Origin: Duganella sp. CF458
Lineage (GTDB): Bacteria > Pseudomonadota > Gammaproteobacteria > Burkholderiales > Burkholderiaceae_D
Length of the DNA: 64,000 bases
Direction of reading: 5' to 3'
NCBI RefSeq assembly: GCF_900113115.1
Contig: NZ_FOOF01000014.1
Coordinates: 62,001 to 126,000 of the forward strand
In this document: piece by piece, positions 42,658 through 53,032 of the stretch
Layout of the letters: every line of letters starts with the position of its first letter
How positions within the stretch are numbered: the first letter of the stretch is position 1
Notes under the pieces: model-generated
Database searches by the model: none
Told to the model about the DNA's origin: nothing
Seen by the model: only the letters and a program-made list of their open reading frames with translations
Translations under genes and position numbers: made by a program

Positions 42658-45522
42658 ATGTCCGACAACAAAGCAAAGAAGCCTGAAAGCAAATACCCGG
42701 TCAATATGACCGAAACCCCATTCCCTATGCGCGGCGACCTGGCCAAGCGCGAACCGGGCTGGGTCAAGCAATGGCAGGACAAGAAGATCTACGAACGCGT
42801 GCGCAAGGCTTCCGCCGGGCGCCCGAAGTTCGTGCTGCATGACGGTCCCCCGTACGCCAACGGCGACATCCACATCGGCCACGCCGTCAACAAGATCCTG
42901 AAGGACATCGTGGTCAAGTCGCGCACCCTGTCCGGCTTCGACGCGCCGTATGTGCCGGGCTGGGACTGCCACGGCATGCCGATCGAGATCCAGATCGAAA
43001 AACTGCACGGCAAGAACCTGCCGACCGCCGACGTGCTGGCCAAGGCCCGCGCCTACGCGCACGAGCAGGTCGAGCGCCAGAAGAAGGACTTCATCCGCCT
43101 GGGCGTGCTGGGCGAATGGGACAATCCTTACCTGACCATGAACTACGGTAACGAGGCCGACGAGCTGCGCGCCCTGGGCAAGCTGCTGGAAAAAGGCTAC
43201 GTCTACCGCGGCCTGAAGCCGGTGAACTGGTGCTTCGATTGCGGCTCCGCGCTGGCGGAAGCGGAAGTGGAATACCAGAACAAGCGCGACCCGGCCATCG
43301 ACGTCGGTTTCGCCTTCCATGAACACGACAAGCTGGCAGCCGCCTTCGGCCTGCCCGCCCTGCCGGCCGGCGACGGCTTCGTGGTGATCTGGACCACCAC
43401 CCCCTGGACCATCCCGTCCAACCAGGCCCTGAACATGCACCACGAGGTGACCTACGCGCTGGTGCAGACCGAGCGCGAAGGCAAGCCCCTGCTGCTGATC
43501 CTGGCCAAGGACCTGGTGGCATCCTGCCTCGAACGCTACAAGCTCGAAGGCAGCGTCATCGCCACCGCCACCGGCGACAAGCTGGCCGGCATCTCCTTCA
43601 AGCACCCGCTGCACGCGCGCGACGCCTTCTACGACCGCCTGTCGCCGGTGTACATCGCCGACTACGTGACCACCGAGAGCGGTACCGGCGTGGTGCACTC
43701 GGCGCCGGCCTACGGCCAGGACGACTTTGTCTCCTGCAAATCGCACGGCATGAAGGATGACGACATCCTGAAGCCGGTGATGGGCGACGGCAAATACATC
43801 CCTTCCCTGCCGCTGTTCGGCGGCATGGGCATCTGGGAAGCCTCCAAGCCGATCTGCGAAGCGCTGCGCGAAGCGGGCGCCCTGTTCGAACTGAAGATGT
43901 TCGACCACAGCTACATGCACTGCTGGCGCCACAAGACCCCGATCGTCTACCGCGCCACTTCGCAGTGGTTCGCCGGCATGGACATCCAGCCGCTGGACGG
44001 CGGTTCCACCCTGCGCGAAACCGCGCTGGAAGGCATCGAAGCCACTGAATTCTTCCCTGACTGGGGCAAGGCGCGCCTGCACGGCATGATCGCCAACCGT
44101 CCTGACTGGACCCTGTCGCGCCAGCGCCAGTGGGGCGTGCCGATGGCCGTGTTCGTGCACAAGGAGAGCGGCGAGCTGCACCCGCGCACCGCGCAATTGC
44201 TGGAGCAGGTGGCCAAGCTGATCGAGCAAGGCGGCATCGAAGCCTGGCAGGCGCTGGATCCGGCTACCCTGCTGGGCGCGGAAGCCGAGCACTATGTGAA
44301 AAACAAGGACACCCTGGACGTGTGGTTCGACTCCGGCTGCACTCACCAGACCGTGCTGCGCGGCTCGCACCCCGAGCAGTCGCACTTCCCGGCCGACCTG
44401 TACCTGGAAGGCTCGGACCAGCACCGCGGCTGGTTCCACTCCTCGCTGCTGACCTCCTCGATGCTGAACGGCCGCCCGCCGTACAAGGCGCTGCTGACCC
44501 ACGGCTTCGTGGTCGACGGCGAAGGCAAGAAGATGTCCAAGTCGATCGGCAACACTGTCGCGCCGCAGAAGGTGTCCGACACCCTGGGCGCCGACATCCT
44601 GCGCCTGTGGGTGGCCGCCACCGACTACACCTCCGAGCTGTCGATCTCCGACGAGATCCTGAAGCGCGTGACCGAATCGTACCGCCGCATCCGCAACACC
44701 CTGCGCTTCCTGCTGGCCAACACCTCGGACTTCGATCCGAAGGCGAACGCCGTGCCGGTCGCCGAACTGCTGGAGATCGACCGCTACGCGCTGGCCAATA
44801 TGGCGGCGCTGCAAGCCGACCTGTCGCGCCACTACGAGCGCTACGAGTTCCACCCTGTGGTGTCCAAACTGCAGAACTTCTGCTCCGAAGACCTGGGCGG
44901 CTTCTACCTGGACATCCTGAAGGACCGCCTGTACACCACCGCGGTGGATTCCAGGGCGCGCCGTTCGGCGCAGACCGCACTGTGGCACATCACCCAGTCG
45001 TTGCTGCGCCTGATGGCCCCGATCCTGTGCTTCACCGCCGAAGAGGCGTGGGCCTCGTTCGCCGGCGAAGAAAGCTTCAAGGCCAGCGACGAAACCATCT
45101 ACACCCAGACCTGGTGGCAGTTGCCTGAACTGGCGGACGCGCAAGCCCTGATGGCCAAGTACGCGACCATCATCGCGGTGCGCGCCGACGTCACCAAGCA
45201 GCTGGAAGAACTGCGCGGCTCCGGCGCGATCGGCTCCTCGCTGCAGGCGGAACTGGAGATCAAGGCCTCGGGTGACAAATTCAAGGTGCTGTCCTCGCTG
45301 GACGACGACCTGAAGTTCATCTTCATCACCTCGCTGGCCAAGGCCGTCGAAGTGGCAGCCGAAGCCGATGAAGCGGTCAACGTGGCCGCATCGACCGCGC
45401 AGAAGTGCGAGCGCTGCTGGCACTACCGCGCCGATGTGGGTGCGCACGCCGATCATCCGGGCCTGTGCGGCCGTTGCCACTCCAACCTGTTCGGCGCCGG
45501 CGAGTCCCGCAAGTTCGCCTGA
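42658..45522 (+). CDS. ileS: Isoleucyl-tRNA synthetase
   Basis: IleRS charges tRNA-Ile with isoleucine. The 954-residue class I enzyme has HIGH at 72-75 ([11 protein letters not shown]), the editing CP1 domain, KMSKS at 625-629 and a C-terminal zinc finger with C917, C920, C937 and C940. This is the bacterial type with the C-terminal zinc, the mupirocin-sensitive class in general. It starts 11 bp after ribF. Confidence 0.98.
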   Translation: MSDNKAKKPESKYPVNMTETPFPMRGDLAKREPGWVKQWQDKKIYERVRKASAGRPKFVLHDGPPYANGDIHIGHAVNKILKDIVVKSRTLSGFDAPYVPGWDCHGMPIEIQIEKLHGKNLPTADVLAKARAYAHEQVERQKKDFIRLGVLGEWDNPYLTMNYGNEADELRALGKLLEKGYVYRGLKPVNWCFDCGSALAEAEVEYQNKRDPAIDVGFAFHEHDKLAAAFGLPALPAGDGFVVIWTTTPWTIPSNQALNMHHEVTYALVQTEREGKPLLLILAKDLVASCLERYKLEGSVIATATGDKLAGISFKHPLHARDAFYDRLSPVYIADYVTTESGTGVVHSAPAYGQDDFVSCKSHGMKDDDILKPVMGDGKYIPSLPLFGGMGIWEASKPICEALREAGALFELKMFDHSYMHCWRHKTPIVYRATSQWFAGMDIQPLDGGSTLRETALEGIEATEFFPDWGKARLHGMIANRPDWTLSRQRQWGVPMAVFVHKESGELHPRTAQLLEQVAKLIEQGGIEAWQALDPATLLGAEAEHYVKNKDTLDVWFDSGCTHQTVLRGSHPEQSHFPADLYLEGSDQHRGWFHSSLLTSSMLNGRPPYKALLTHGFVVDGEGKKMSKSIGNTVAPQKVSDTLGADILRLWVAATDYTSELSISDEILKRVTESYRRIRNTLRFLLANTSDFDPKANAVPVAELLEIDRYALANMAALQADLSRHYERYEFHPVVSKLQNFCSEDLGGFYLDILKDRLYTTAVDSRARRSAQTALWHITQSLLRLMAPILCFTAEEAWASFAGEESFKASDETIYTQTWWQLPELADAQALMAKYATIIAVRADVTKQLEELRGSGAIGSSLQAELEIKASGDKFKVLSSLDDDLKFIFITSLAKAVEVAAEADEAVNVAASTAQKCERCWHYRADVGAHADHPGLCGRCHSNLFGAGESRKFA

Positions 45523-45531
45523 TAAGGCTTT

Positions 45532-45555
45532 GCCGCCGCGCTGCTGCGCGGCGGC
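45532..45555 (+). other. GC-rich hairpin between ileS and lspA
   Basis: GCCGCCGCGC pairs with GCGCGGCGGC around loop TGCT. No U-run follows, so full termination is unlikely. It may tune lspA expression or protect the ileS mRNA end. Confidence 0.55.
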
Positions 45556-45572
45556 CCTCACCTCGAATCTAC

Positions 45573-46085
45573 ATGGCCACCAAAAAGACTACCACCTTCA
45601 GCAGCAAACCCGCTTCCGGCAGCATGGCCCCATGGCTGGGCATCGCCTTCTTCATCATCCTGCTGGACCAGCTTTCCAAGATCACGATCAACAAGCTGTT
45701 CGTGTACGGCGAAGAAAAGGTCATCACCAGCTTCTTCAACCTGGTCCTGGCCTACAACAAGGGCGCCGCATTCAGCTTCCTGGCCAATGAAGGCGGCTGG
45801 CAGCGCCACCTGTTCACCGCGATCGGCGTCTTCGCAGCGCTGTACATCATCTACCTGCTGATGCGCCACAGCGGCCAGCGCATGTTCTGCTGGGCCCTGT
45901 CGCTGATCCTGGGCGGCGCCGTGGGCAACGTGATCGACCGCATCTGGCACGGCCATGTGATCGACTTCCTGGATTTCCACTGGAGCGGCTTCGGCCACTT
46001 CCCGGCCTTTAACATTGCCGACACCGCCATCTGCATTGGCGCCGCACTGTTCGTACTGGACGAACTGCGCCGCGTGAACAAGTAG
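45573..46085 (+). CDS. lspA: Lipoprotein signal peptidase
   Basis: LspA cleaves the signal peptide from diacylated prolipoproteins in the inner membrane. The 170-residue protein has four membrane helices and the catalytic Asp pair D122 ([10 protein letters not shown]) and D150 ([11 protein letters not shown]). [10 protein letters not shown] (61-70) is the conserved substrate-gate motif. A longer ORF starting at 45405 overlaps ileS and is rejected. Confidence 0.97.
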   Translation: MATKKTTTFSSKPASGSMAPWLGIAFFIILLDQLSKITINKLFVYGEEKVITSFFNLVLAYNKGAAFSFLANEGGWQRHLFTAIGVFAALYIIYLLMRHSGQRMFCWALSLILGGAVGNVIDRIWHGHVIDFLDFHWSGFGHFPAFNIADTAICIGAALFVLDELRRVNK

Positions 46086-46095
46086 GAGCCGTATC

Positions 46096-47316
46096 ATGGA
46101 ACTGACTGGCAAGAAAATCGTCCTGGGCCTGTCCGGCGGGGTGGCCTGCTACAAGGCCGCTGAACTGTGCCGCGCGCTGGCCAAGGAGGGCGCTTCGGTG
46201 CAGGTCGTGATGACCGACGCCGCCACCCATTTCATCACCCCGGTGACGATGCAGGCGCTGTCCGGCAAGCCGGTGTTCAGCAGCCAGTGGGATCCGCGCG
46301 TGAACAACAATATGGCCCACATCGACGTCACGCGCGACGCCGATGCCATCCTGATCGCGCCCTGCTCCGCCGACTTCATCTACAAGCTGGCGCACGGCGT
46401 GTGCGACGACCTGCTGTCGACCATGTGCCTGGCCCGGCCGAGCCGCGTGCCGCTGCTGATCGCCCCCGCCATGAACGTTGAGATGTGGTCCAACCCGGCC
46501 ACCCAGCGCAACGTCGAGCAGGTGCGGGCGGACGGCATCACCGTGTTCGGCCCGGCAGCCGGCGACCAGGCCTGCGGCGAAGTTGGCCTGGGCCGCATGC
46601 TGGAACCGGAACAACTGCTGGCGGAAATGATCGCCGCCTTCCAGCCGAAAGTCCTGGCGGGCAAGCGCATCCTGGTGACCGCCGGCCCGACCTTCGAAGC
46701 CATCGACCCGGTGCGCGGCATCACCAATCTCTCTTCCGGCAAGATGGGCTATGCCGTGGCGCGCGCCGCGCGCGAAGCCGGCGCGGAAGTGACCCTGGTG
46801 TCCGGCCCGACCGCGCTGGCAACGCCATTCGGCGTCGAGCGCCGCGACGTCAAAAGCGCGCAGCAGATGTTCGACGCCGTGATGGACCATATCGGCGGCC
46901 AGCACGTGTTCATCTCCGTCGCCGCCGTGGCCGACTGGAAGGTGGTGAACCCGAGCGTGCAGAAGGTCAAGAAAACCGGCGACGGCAGCGTACCGGAACT
47001 GAAATTCGAACAGAACCCGGACATCCTGGCCAGCGTGGCCACCCGCACCAGCCTGGCCGGCTGGCCTTATTGCGTCGGCTTCGCCGCCGAATCGGAAAAC
47101 CTGATCGAATACGGCGCCAGCAAACGCGAACGCAAAGGCATCCCCCTCCTGGTCGGCAACATCGGCCACAACACTTTCGGCCAGGACGACAACACCATCA
47201 TCCTGTTTGACGAAAACGGACACACCATCCTGCCGCGCGCCGACAAGCTCACGCTGGCGCGCCAACTGATTTCCGAAATCGCCAAACGCATCGACAAGAA
47301 CTCGCTATTCCAATGA
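46096..47316 (+). CDS. coaBC: Bifunctional phosphopantothenoylcysteine decarboxylase / phosphopantothenate-cysteine ligase CoaBC
   Basis: CoaBC performs two consecutive steps of coenzyme A synthesis. The N-terminal CoaC half is a flavoprotein with [27 protein letters not shown] and PAMNVEMW. The C-terminal CoaB half from about 190 has [18 protein letters not shown] and the AAVADWKV motif. It has 406 residues, a standard fused form. It starts 10 bp after lspA and overlaps dut by ATGA, the conserved coaBC-dut pairing. Confidence 0.97.
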   Translation: MELTGKKIVLGLSGGVACYKAAELCRALAKEGASVQVVMTDAATHFITPVTMQALSGKPVFSSQWDPRVNNNMAHIDVTRDADAILIAPCSADFIYKLAHGVCDDLLSTMCLARPSRVPLLIAPAMNVEMWSNPATQRNVEQVRADGITVFGPAAGDQACGEVGLGRMLEPEQLLAEMIAAFQPKVLAGKRILVTAGPTFEAIDPVRGITNLSSGKMGYAVARAAREAGAEVTLVSGPTALATPFGVERRDVKSAQQMFDAVMDHIGGQHVFISVAAVADWKVVNPSVQKVKKTGDGSVPELKFEQNPDILASVATRTSLAGWPYCVGFAAESENLIEYGASKRERKGIPLLVGNIGHNTFGQDDNTIILFDENGHTILPRADKLTLARQLISEIAKRIDKNSLFQ

Positions 47317-47762
47317 AAACTGTAGACGTCAAAATCCTCGACCCGCGCATGAAAGACCAGATGCCGGCGTATGCCACTGCTGGTAGCGCAGGCCTCGACC
47401 TGCGCGCCTGCATCGAGGCGCCGCTGGTGATCGAGCCCGGCCAGACCGTGCTGGTGCCGACCGGCCTCGCCATCCACATTGCCGATCCAGGCTACGCCGC
47501 CATGATCCTGCCGCGCTCCGGCATGGGCCACAAGAACGGCATTGTTTTGGGGAATCTGGTAGGCTTGATTGACTCCGATTACCAGGGACAATTGATGGTG
47601 TCTACCTGGAACCGGGGCTTCAACACGTTTACGCTGAATCCCATGGAGCGCCTGGCGCAATTGATCATCGTGCCCGTGCTGCAGGTTGGCTTCAATGTTG
47701 TCGAAGACTTCGAAGCGAGCGACCGCGGCGCCGGAGGTTTCGGCAGCACTGGCAAGCACTGA
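47313..47762 (+). CDS. dut: Deoxyuridine 5'-triphosphate nucleotidohydrolase
   Basis: dUTPase hydrolyses dUTP to dUMP, keeping uracil out of DNA and feeding dTMP synthesis. All five motifs are present in 149 residues: AGSAGLDL (23-30), [10 protein letters not shown] (67-76), [12 protein letters not shown] (81-92), ERLAQLII (112-119) and [10 protein letters not shown] (138-147). It is the trimeric type. Confidence 0.98.
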   Translation: MKTVDVKILDPRMKDQMPAYATAGSAGLDLRACIEAPLVIEPGQTVLVPTGLAIHIADPGYAAMILPRSGMGHKNGIVLGNLVGLIDSDYQGQLMVSTWNRGFNTFTLNPMERLAQLIIVPVLQVGFNVVEDFEASDRGAGGFGSTGKH

Positions 47763-47772
47763 GGAAAAATTT

Positions 47773-48882
47773 ATGGCAGTAGAGCAACGCAATCACATCC
47801 CTTCGCCGGCCCGCCGGCTGACCTGGCCCGCGATTGCGGCCACGCTCCTGCTCTCTGCCTGTTCCACCCTCCAACCCGGCAGCGAGCCTGCCGCACCGGC
47901 GCAGCCGATGCCGCCGAGCGCGCCTGCCGCGCCGGTGGTGACGCCGCAAATGCAGGCCGCGCGCGACAACCTGAAAGTGATTGCCGGCCTGCAGGAACGG
48001 CTGTATCGCATCGCCGCCCCGCTGTTGATCAATAACGCCGACCTGTGCAAGGCGCAAGCGCGCAACCTGCTCGGCTTCACTGCCAAGAACAAATACTCCT
48101 ACCCGGGCGAATACGCCGACGCTTCAAGCGCCGTGCTGGGCTACGATGAAGTGCTGCAAGTGTCCAGCGTGCTGGCCGGCAGCGGCGCCGCCAAAGCCGG
48201 CCTGCGCAAGGGCGACGACCTGGTAGCCGCCGGCGGCAAGCCGCTGCCGCGCGGCCGCGATGCCGAAAGCAAGGCCGCTGCCGTCTTTGGCCCGCTGACT
48301 GCCAACAGCGCCATGCTGAACATGACCATCGCCCGCAATGGCGCCAACCAGACCCTGAACGTGCCCGTCACCCGTGCCTGCGCCTTCCGCGTGGACCTGG
48401 GCAACTCGGACAATGTGAACGCCTACAACGACGGCAGCCGCGTCATGCTGACGCGCGGCATGATCAACTTCGCGCAAAACGATGAAGCGGTGGCTTACGT
48501 GCTGGCGAAAGAACTGGCGCATAACATCCTGGGCCATGCCGGCACCATGCGCAGCACGGCCACCATGGCCAGCATCATCGACAACCTGGCGTCCGTGCGG
48601 CCCGACCTGACCATGCTGGTCGGGACTGCCGGCGTGCGGCCGATGCCGGCCGATTACGACATTGCAGCCGACAACCTGGCGCTGTACATGCTGGCGCGTG
48701 CCGGCTACAACATCGGCAACGCGCATAGCTTCTGGCAACGCCTGTCCGGCCAGTATCCCGCCACCGCGCTGAACGGCTACACCGCGATCCATCCCAGCGT
48801 CACCGCACGCCTGGCCGCGATGGACCGCAGCGTTTCCGAAATCAAGGCCAAGCAGGCCGCCAAGCGCCCGCTGCTGCCATGA
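47773..48882 (+). CDS. M48-like lipoprotein with PDZ domain and altered zinc motif (KExxH)
   Basis: This 369-residue predicted lipoprotein has lipobox LSAC with Cys30. A Pro-rich stretch, a helical N-domain, a PDZ-like domain (about 110-200, SSVLAGSGAAKAGLRKGDDLVAAG) and an M48-type protease domain (about 205-355) follow. The zinc motif should be HExxH but reads K246-E247-L-A-H250 (VLAKELAHNILGH), and the downstream ExxAD reads DIAAD (296-300). Losing the first His ligand predicts loss of, or greatly changed, zinc catalysis. It starts 10 bp after dut, and its stop overlaps the next gene. Confidence 0.85.
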   Translation: MAVEQRNHIPSPARRLTWPAIAATLLLSACSTLQPGSEPAAPAQPMPPSAPAAPVVTPQMQAARDNLKVIAGLQERLYRIAAPLLINNADLCKAQARNLLGFTAKNKYSYPGEYADASSAVLGYDEVLQVSSVLAGSGAAKAGLRKGDDLVAAGGKPLPRGRDAESKAAAVFGPLTANSAMLNMTIARNGANQTLNVPVTRACAFRVDLGNSDNVNAYNDGSRVMLTRGMINFAQNDEAVAYVLAKELAHNILGHAGTMRSTATMASIIDNLASVRPDLTMLVGTAGVRPMPADYDIAADNLALYMLARAGYNIGNAHSFWQRLSGQYPATALNGYTAIHPSVTARLAAMDRSVSEIKAKQAAKRPLLP

Positions 48883-49268
48883 AAACGGCAGTCCTGCTGC
48901 TCGCCCTGGCGCCGGCCGTGGCGCTGGCGGGACCCTGGACCACCATTGCCAAGGAGCAGGACAGCACCCTCCTGCTCGACCGCAAATCGGTGCGCAGCGT
49001 TGCGGAAGGCCGCCAGGCCTGGACCATGGAAACCTTGCGCAAGCCGCAGACTGCGCCCGACGGCAAGATGTATCTTTCAGTGCGCTCGCTGCACCTGTAC
49101 GCCTGCGACGCCGGCACCCGCACCCTGCTCAGCCAGACCTTCCACGCCGATGTCCTGGGCAAGGGCGAACCGGTCGGCACCTTCAAGTACGAAGCCTACG
49201 ATCCCGAAACGATCGCACCCGACAGCCTGCCCGGCAAGGCCATGCAGGCCGTCTGCAAAAAGCGCTGA
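48879..49268 (+). CDS. Small exported protein, surface-adhesin-E/CNP1-like
   Basis: This 129-residue protein has a signal peptide (MKTAVLLLALAPAVALAGP). A compact domain follows with LLLDRKSVRSVAEGRQAWTM, YACDAGTRTLL and a closing Cys in MQAVCKKR. The pattern Trp, LDxxS, two Cys and a terminal PxSxxGKAMQAVC resembles small secreted proteins related to surface-adhesin E or CNP1 of betaproteobacteria. Function unknown. It overlaps the M48-like gene by ATGA. Confidence 0.6.
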   Translation: MKTAVLLLALAPAVALAGPWTTIAKEQDSTLLLDRKSVRSVAEGRQAWTMETLRKPQTAPDGKMYLSVRSLHLYACDAGTRTLLSQTFHADVLGKGEPVGTFKYEAYDPETIAPDSLPGKAMQAVCKKR

Positions 49269-49288
49269 CCCTTGCTATAGTTCGGTGC

Positions 49289-50296
49289 ATGGACAGCATC
49301 GACCTCGAAGTACTCAAGACTTGCTCCGCCTGGCTGGCAGCGGGACACCGCTGCCAGCTGGTCACAGTCATCCGCACCTGGGGCTCCAGCCCGCGCCCGG
49401 TCGGCGCCACCCTGGCCATCTGCGACGATGGGCGCGTGGTCGGCTCAGTCTCCGGCGGCTGTATCGAGGACGACCTGATCGAGCGCGTGCGCGAGGAAGG
49501 CATTGTGCGCGAATTGCCCGAGGTGGTCAGCTACGGCATCACCGCCGACGAAGCCCACCGCTTCGGCCTGCCCTGCGGCGGTACCATCGAACTGGCACTC
49601 GAGCCCCTCGGCCCGCACAGCCGCATCGACGACTTGCTGGGACGGCTGGCCGCGCACGAACTGGTGGCGCGCACGCTCAACCTGGGCAATGGGACGGTCA
49701 CCTTGGAACGCGCCCGCCCCGGAGCGGTGCTCGAGCACGGCGGCGAGCTGCTGGTTACCCAGCACGGCCCGCGCTGGCGCTTGCTGATCATCGGCGCAGG
49801 CCAGTTATCGCGCATGCTGGCGCAGATTGCCGCAGCAATGGATTACCACGTCACCGTGTGCGACCCGCGCGAAGAATACCGCGCCGGCTGGGCCCTGCCC
49901 GAGGTGCCGCTGGTGCACGCCATGCCGGACGACCTGGTGCTCGAGATGCAGCTGGACTCCCGCAGCGCGGTGGTCGCGCTGACCCACGACCCCAAGCTGG
50001 ACGACATGGCCCTGATGGAAGCGCTCAAGTCCGACGCCTTCTACATCGGCGCGATCGGCTCGCGCGCCAACAATACGAAACGGCGCGAACGGTTGCTGCA
50101 ATTCGACCTGACGGAAGCGCAGATTGCGCGCCTGCACGGCCCGATCGGCCTGTACATCGGCAGCAAGACGCCACCGGAAATCGCCATCTCCATCCTGGCC
50201 GAAATGACAGCGGTCAAGAACGGCGTCCCCGACGTCCTGCAGATCAACCACGCCGCCGCCCTGGCCACCGCCCCCGGCCCCGCCTGCCCGACATGA
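49289..50296 (+). CDS. XdhC/CoxI family protein
   Basis: XdhC-type proteins bind molybdenum cofactor and fit the sulfurated form into xanthine dehydrogenase-like enzymes. The 335-residue protein has the N-terminal XdhC module (TWGSSPRPVGATLA, VSGGCIEDDL) and a C-terminal Rossmann domain (LLIIGAGQLSRMLAQI, VCDPREEY). No xanthine dehydrogenase genes are in the window. The link to moaA and the mobA-moeA fusion at 19-22 kb is functional rather than local. A TATAGT sits about 10 bp before the ATG. Confidence 0.88.
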   Translation: MDSIDLEVLKTCSAWLAAGHRCQLVTVIRTWGSSPRPVGATLAICDDGRVVGSVSGGCIEDDLIERVREEGIVRELPEVVSYGITADEAHRFGLPCGGTIELALEPLGPHSRIDDLLGRLAAHELVARTLNLGNGTVTLERARPGAVLEHGGELLVTQHGPRWRLLIIGAGQLSRMLAQIAAAMDYHVTVCDPREEYRAGWALPEVPLVHAMPDDLVLEMQLDSRSAVVALTHDPKLDDMALMEALKSDAFYIGAIGSRANNTKRRERLLQFDLTEAQIARLHGPIGLYIGSKTPPEIAISILAEMTAVKNGVPDVLQINHAAALATAPGPACPT

Positions 50297-50365
50297 ATTC
50301 AACAGCAAGAACCGGCTTGCCACAGCCCAGCCCGTGTCCCATCATGGGGACACAAACTGAACAGT

Positions 50366-51265
50366 ATGAATACTTCAAACCTTCTCAAATTGATTTTTCT
50401 GGCTGCCATCTGGGGCGGCTCTTTCCTGTTCATGCGGATTGCCGCGCCGGTGCTGGGGCCGGGGGTGCTGATCGAGTATCGCGTGACGTTTGCGGCGCTG
50501 TTCCTGGCCGTGGTGGCGCTGGTGCTGCGCAAGCGGCTGGACCTGGGTAAGCACTGGAAGCATTACCTGGTGCTGGGCTTCTTTAACTCCGCCCTGCCCT
50601 TCCTGCTGTTCGCGTTTGCGGCCAAGACGCTGACGGCGTCCGTGCTGTCGGTGCTGAATGCGACCGCGCCGATCTGGGGTGCCATCGTCGGTGCTGTGTG
50701 GCATCGCCATATGGTGTCCGGGCGCGTGATGCTTGGCTTGGTGTTGGGCACGGCGGGCGTTGCGATGCTGGTCGGTTTCGACCACGTCAGCAGCAAGGAG
50801 GGCGCCGGACTGGCCATCGCGGCCGCTACCCTGGCCGCCTTCAGCTACAGCATCGCCACGACCTACACCAAGGTGTCCCCATCGGCACAGGGCGTGGAGC
50901 CGTTCGCCAACGCCCACGGCAGCATGTGGGCGGCGGCCTTGCTGACCCTCCCTTCCCTGGCCATTTTCCCGCAGCCGGGCGAGCCGACCATCGGCATCAT
51001 GGGCGCGGCATTGGCGCTGGGGGTTCTGTGCAGCGGCATCGCTTACCTGCTGTACTTTGGTCTGGTGCGCGATGTGGGCCCGACTTCTGCGTTGACCGTT
51101 ACATTCCTCAATCCCTTGTTCGGCATCCTGTGGGGCGCGTTGTTCCTGCATGAAGTGGTGGGCTGGTATACCGTGGCCGGCGCGGCCATCGTCATCACCG
51201 GCACCATGCTGGTTACCGGCTACAAGGTCAAGCTGCCGTGGATGCAAAAGACCGAAGCCGCATGA
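50366..51265 (+). CDS. EamA/DMT superfamily transporter
   Basis: This inner-membrane exporter of the drug/metabolite transporter superfamily has 299 residues, ten predicted helices and two EamA repeats (FLAAIWGGSFLFMRI near the N-terminus and SYSIATTYTKVSPSAQG opening the second). Substrates in the family include amino acids and metabolites; none can be assigned here. A 7-bp hairpin (50334-50353) lies just upstream. The stop overlaps alkA by ATGA. Confidence 0.88.
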   Translation: MNTSNLLKLIFLAAIWGGSFLFMRIAAPVLGPGVLIEYRVTFAALFLAVVALVLRKRLDLGKHWKHYLVLGFFNSALPFLLFAFAAKTLTASVLSVLNATAPIWGAIVGAVWHRHMVSGRVMLGLVLGTAGVAMLVGFDHVSSKEGAGLAIAAATLAAFSYSIATTYTKVSPSAQGVEPFANAHGSMWAAALLTLPSLAIFPQPGEPTIGIMGAALALGVLCSGIAYLLYFGLVRDVGPTSALTVTFLNPLFGILWGALFLHEVVGWYTVAGAAIVITGTMLVTGYKVKLPWMQKTEAA

Positions 51266-52173
51266 AGCATACTTTTTCGCTTGCCCTGCCCGCCGCGTAT
51301 CGGGTGCAGGATGTGCTGGCCTTTCATGGCCGCGATGCGGAAAGCGTCGCGGAACAGGTAAGTCCCGATTCGATCCGCAAGGGCATGCTGCTGGATGGGG
51401 TGCCGGTGGTGCTGGACGTCACGCTGCCCAAGGGGCGCGCACGCTCCATCGGCTGCGAGGCCGATATTGACCTGCCGCGTGCCCGCAAGGTGCCTCCTGC
51501 GTTAGCGATGCAAATCGAAGCCGCCGCCAGCAACATCCTTGGCCTGCACATCGATCCAGCGCCATTCGTGGCGTTCGCACGCGAGGACGCGCTTCTCGGC
51601 CCCCTGGTTGCCCGCCAGCCCGGCCTGCGCATCGTGCAGTCGGCCACCGTATTCGAGGCCCTGACCTGGGCCATCATCGGCCAGCAAATCAACCTGTCCT
51701 TCGCGATCGCCCTGCGCCGCAGCTTCATTCTGCAGGCGGGTCGTCAGCACAAGGATGGCCTGTGGTGCTATCCGGAAGCTGCGGATGTGGCGAAGCTTGC
51801 CGTCGAAGACCTGACCACGCGCAAGTTTTCGCGCGCCAAGGCTGAAACCCTGATCCGCTTCGCCCAACTGGTCACTGCCGGCGAACTCGATATCGAGGAG
51901 CGCGCGGACAACCCGATCCCAACCATCTGCCGCAACCTGCTGGCGGTCAAAGGCATCGGTCCCTGGACCGTCAACTACGCCCTGCTGCGCGGCTATGGCT
52001 TCGCCGACTGCTCGCTGCACGGCGACGTCGCCATCCGCGCGGCGCTGCAACGCCTGCTGGGCGAGGACAGCAAGCCGGACATGGCCCGCACCGAAGTCCT
52101 GCTGCAGCGCTACTCCCCGCACCGCACGATGGCGGCAGCCCACCTGTGGGCCAGCCTGGCATTCGAGGCCTGA
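51262..52173 (+). CDS. alkA: DNA-3-methyladenine glycosylase II (AlkA family)
   Basis: AlkA removes alkylated bases such as 3-methyladenine to start base-excision repair. The 303-residue protein has the N-terminal AlkA-specific beta domain. The helix-hairpin-helix/GPD segment is LLAVKGIGPWTVNYALLRG (226-244), with catalytic Asp255 in LHGDVAI. Size and domains match E. coli AlkA without an Ada domain. It is translationally coupled to the EamA exporter upstream, a pairing without obvious logic. Confidence 0.9.
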   Translation: MKHTFSLALPAAYRVQDVLAFHGRDAESVAEQVSPDSIRKGMLLDGVPVVLDVTLPKGRARSIGCEADIDLPRARKVPPALAMQIEAAASNILGLHIDPAPFVAFAREDALLGPLVARQPGLRIVQSATVFEALTWAIIGQQINLSFAIALRRSFILQAGRQHKDGLWCYPEAADVAKLAVEDLTTRKFSRAKAETLIRFAQLVTAGELDIEERADNPIPTICRNLLAVKGIGPWTVNYALLRGYGFADCSLHGDVAIRAALQRLLGEDSKPDMARTEVLLQRYSPHRTMAAAHLWASLAFEA

Positions 52174-52175
52174 AC

Positions 52176-52916
52176 TCAATGGGAATGGAGGGCCTGCCAT
52201 TGGGCGGCCGTCCAGGCTTGGGGAGAAAAGTAATAGCCGCGCGGCGCCAGGCGGCGCAGCCGCGGTTCGTCCGTTGCATAGCCAACCGCCTGGCGGCAAT
52301 AGGGCTGGGTGAAACCCTGCCAGCGCAGGCGCTGGCGAAGCGCGTGCTGTTGCCGGCCCATGCGAAACGCCATCGGCACCACCTCGTCCGCCACGCCTTC
52401 GGCCAGCCAGGCGTCGTCCAGGCACCAGGAGGCCAGCGCCGTCACCGACAGCGCCACTTCGGGCGGCAAGACGCGACGGATGGCGGCGACAGTGCGCGCC
52501 AGGAAGGGACGTTGCGAGCGGCGCACTTCGAAATCGAGTTGCACCACCTGCCGGTTGGCGCCCGCGGCAATGCGCAGCAGCTCCTTCACGATGGCTTGCA
52601 TTTGTACCTGGTTCAGTGCCGGCGGCTCGCGCCATGACAGGTCGACGTGCAGCACCGGCACGCGTGCGGTAGCCGGTTCGAGCAGGAGGCGGGCCGTGCG
52701 CGGACGCACCAGCGCTTGCTCGCCTTGCAGCATGATGCTGGACGCCACGAACGCCACCCCGGCATCGCCCGGCAGCCAGCGCAAATCTTCCGGCCGCTCC
52801 CAGGCCCAGGCCATTTTCAGCGGCAGCAGGGCCAGCGCCGTATGCGCATGCGGCAGGCGGCTGCTGTCGGCGCGGGCCAGCAGCAAAAGGGCGGCAAATA
52901 CGAGCAGGCGTTGCAT
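52176..52916 (-). CDS. DUF3142 domain-containing protein
   Basis: This 246-residue protein has an N-terminal signal-like helix (MQRLLVFAALLLLARA). The core has VPVLHVDLSWREPPALN, QVVQLDFEVRRSQRPFLART, LSVTALASWCLDD and EVVPMAFRMG, the pattern I associate with DUF3142, probably a TIM-barrel, glycosidase-like fold. Function unknown. It is convergent with alkA (3 bp apart) and divergent from the MerR/TipAS gene. The start at 52916 is the best signal-peptide start; ATGs at 52952 and 52925 are alternatives. Confidence 0.7.
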   Translation of the reverse strand: MQRLLVFAALLLLARADSSRLPHAHTALALLPLKMAWAWERPEDLRWLPGDAGVAFVASSIMLQGEQALVRPRTARLLLEPATARVPVLHVDLSWREPPALNQVQMQAIVKELLRIAAGANRQVVQLDFEVRRSQRPFLARTVAAIRRVLPPEVALSVTALASWCLDDAWLAEGVADEVVPMAFRMGRQQHALRQRLRWQGFTQPYCRQAVGYATDEPRLRRLAPRGYYFSPQAWTAAQWQALHSH

Positions 52917-52969
52917 GTCCACCATCATAAGGGATGGATCGCTTACCATCACGTTTTTGCACGCGGCGC

Positions 52970-53000
52970 TTGACCCTCACCTTACGTCAGGCTCCAGCAT
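52970..53000 (+). promoter_or_regulatory. MerR-type promoter/operator with 19-bp spacer
   Basis: A -35 element TTGACC (52970-52975) and a -10-like CAGCAT (52995-53000) are separated by 19 bp, the unusual spacing that MerR-family activators correct by twisting DNA. Between them is an imperfect dyad CCTCACCT-T-ACGTCAGG. It lies 33 bp before the MerR/TipAS gene, so autoregulation is likely. Confidence 0.65.
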
Positions 53001-53032
53001 GGTGCCAACGTAACGAAAAGAAGGAGCTCGGC

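Noticed and set aside
42649-45561. A 970-codon open frame antisense to ileS
   Set aside because: Same artefact of third-position GC bias; every IleRS motif is intact on the plus strand.
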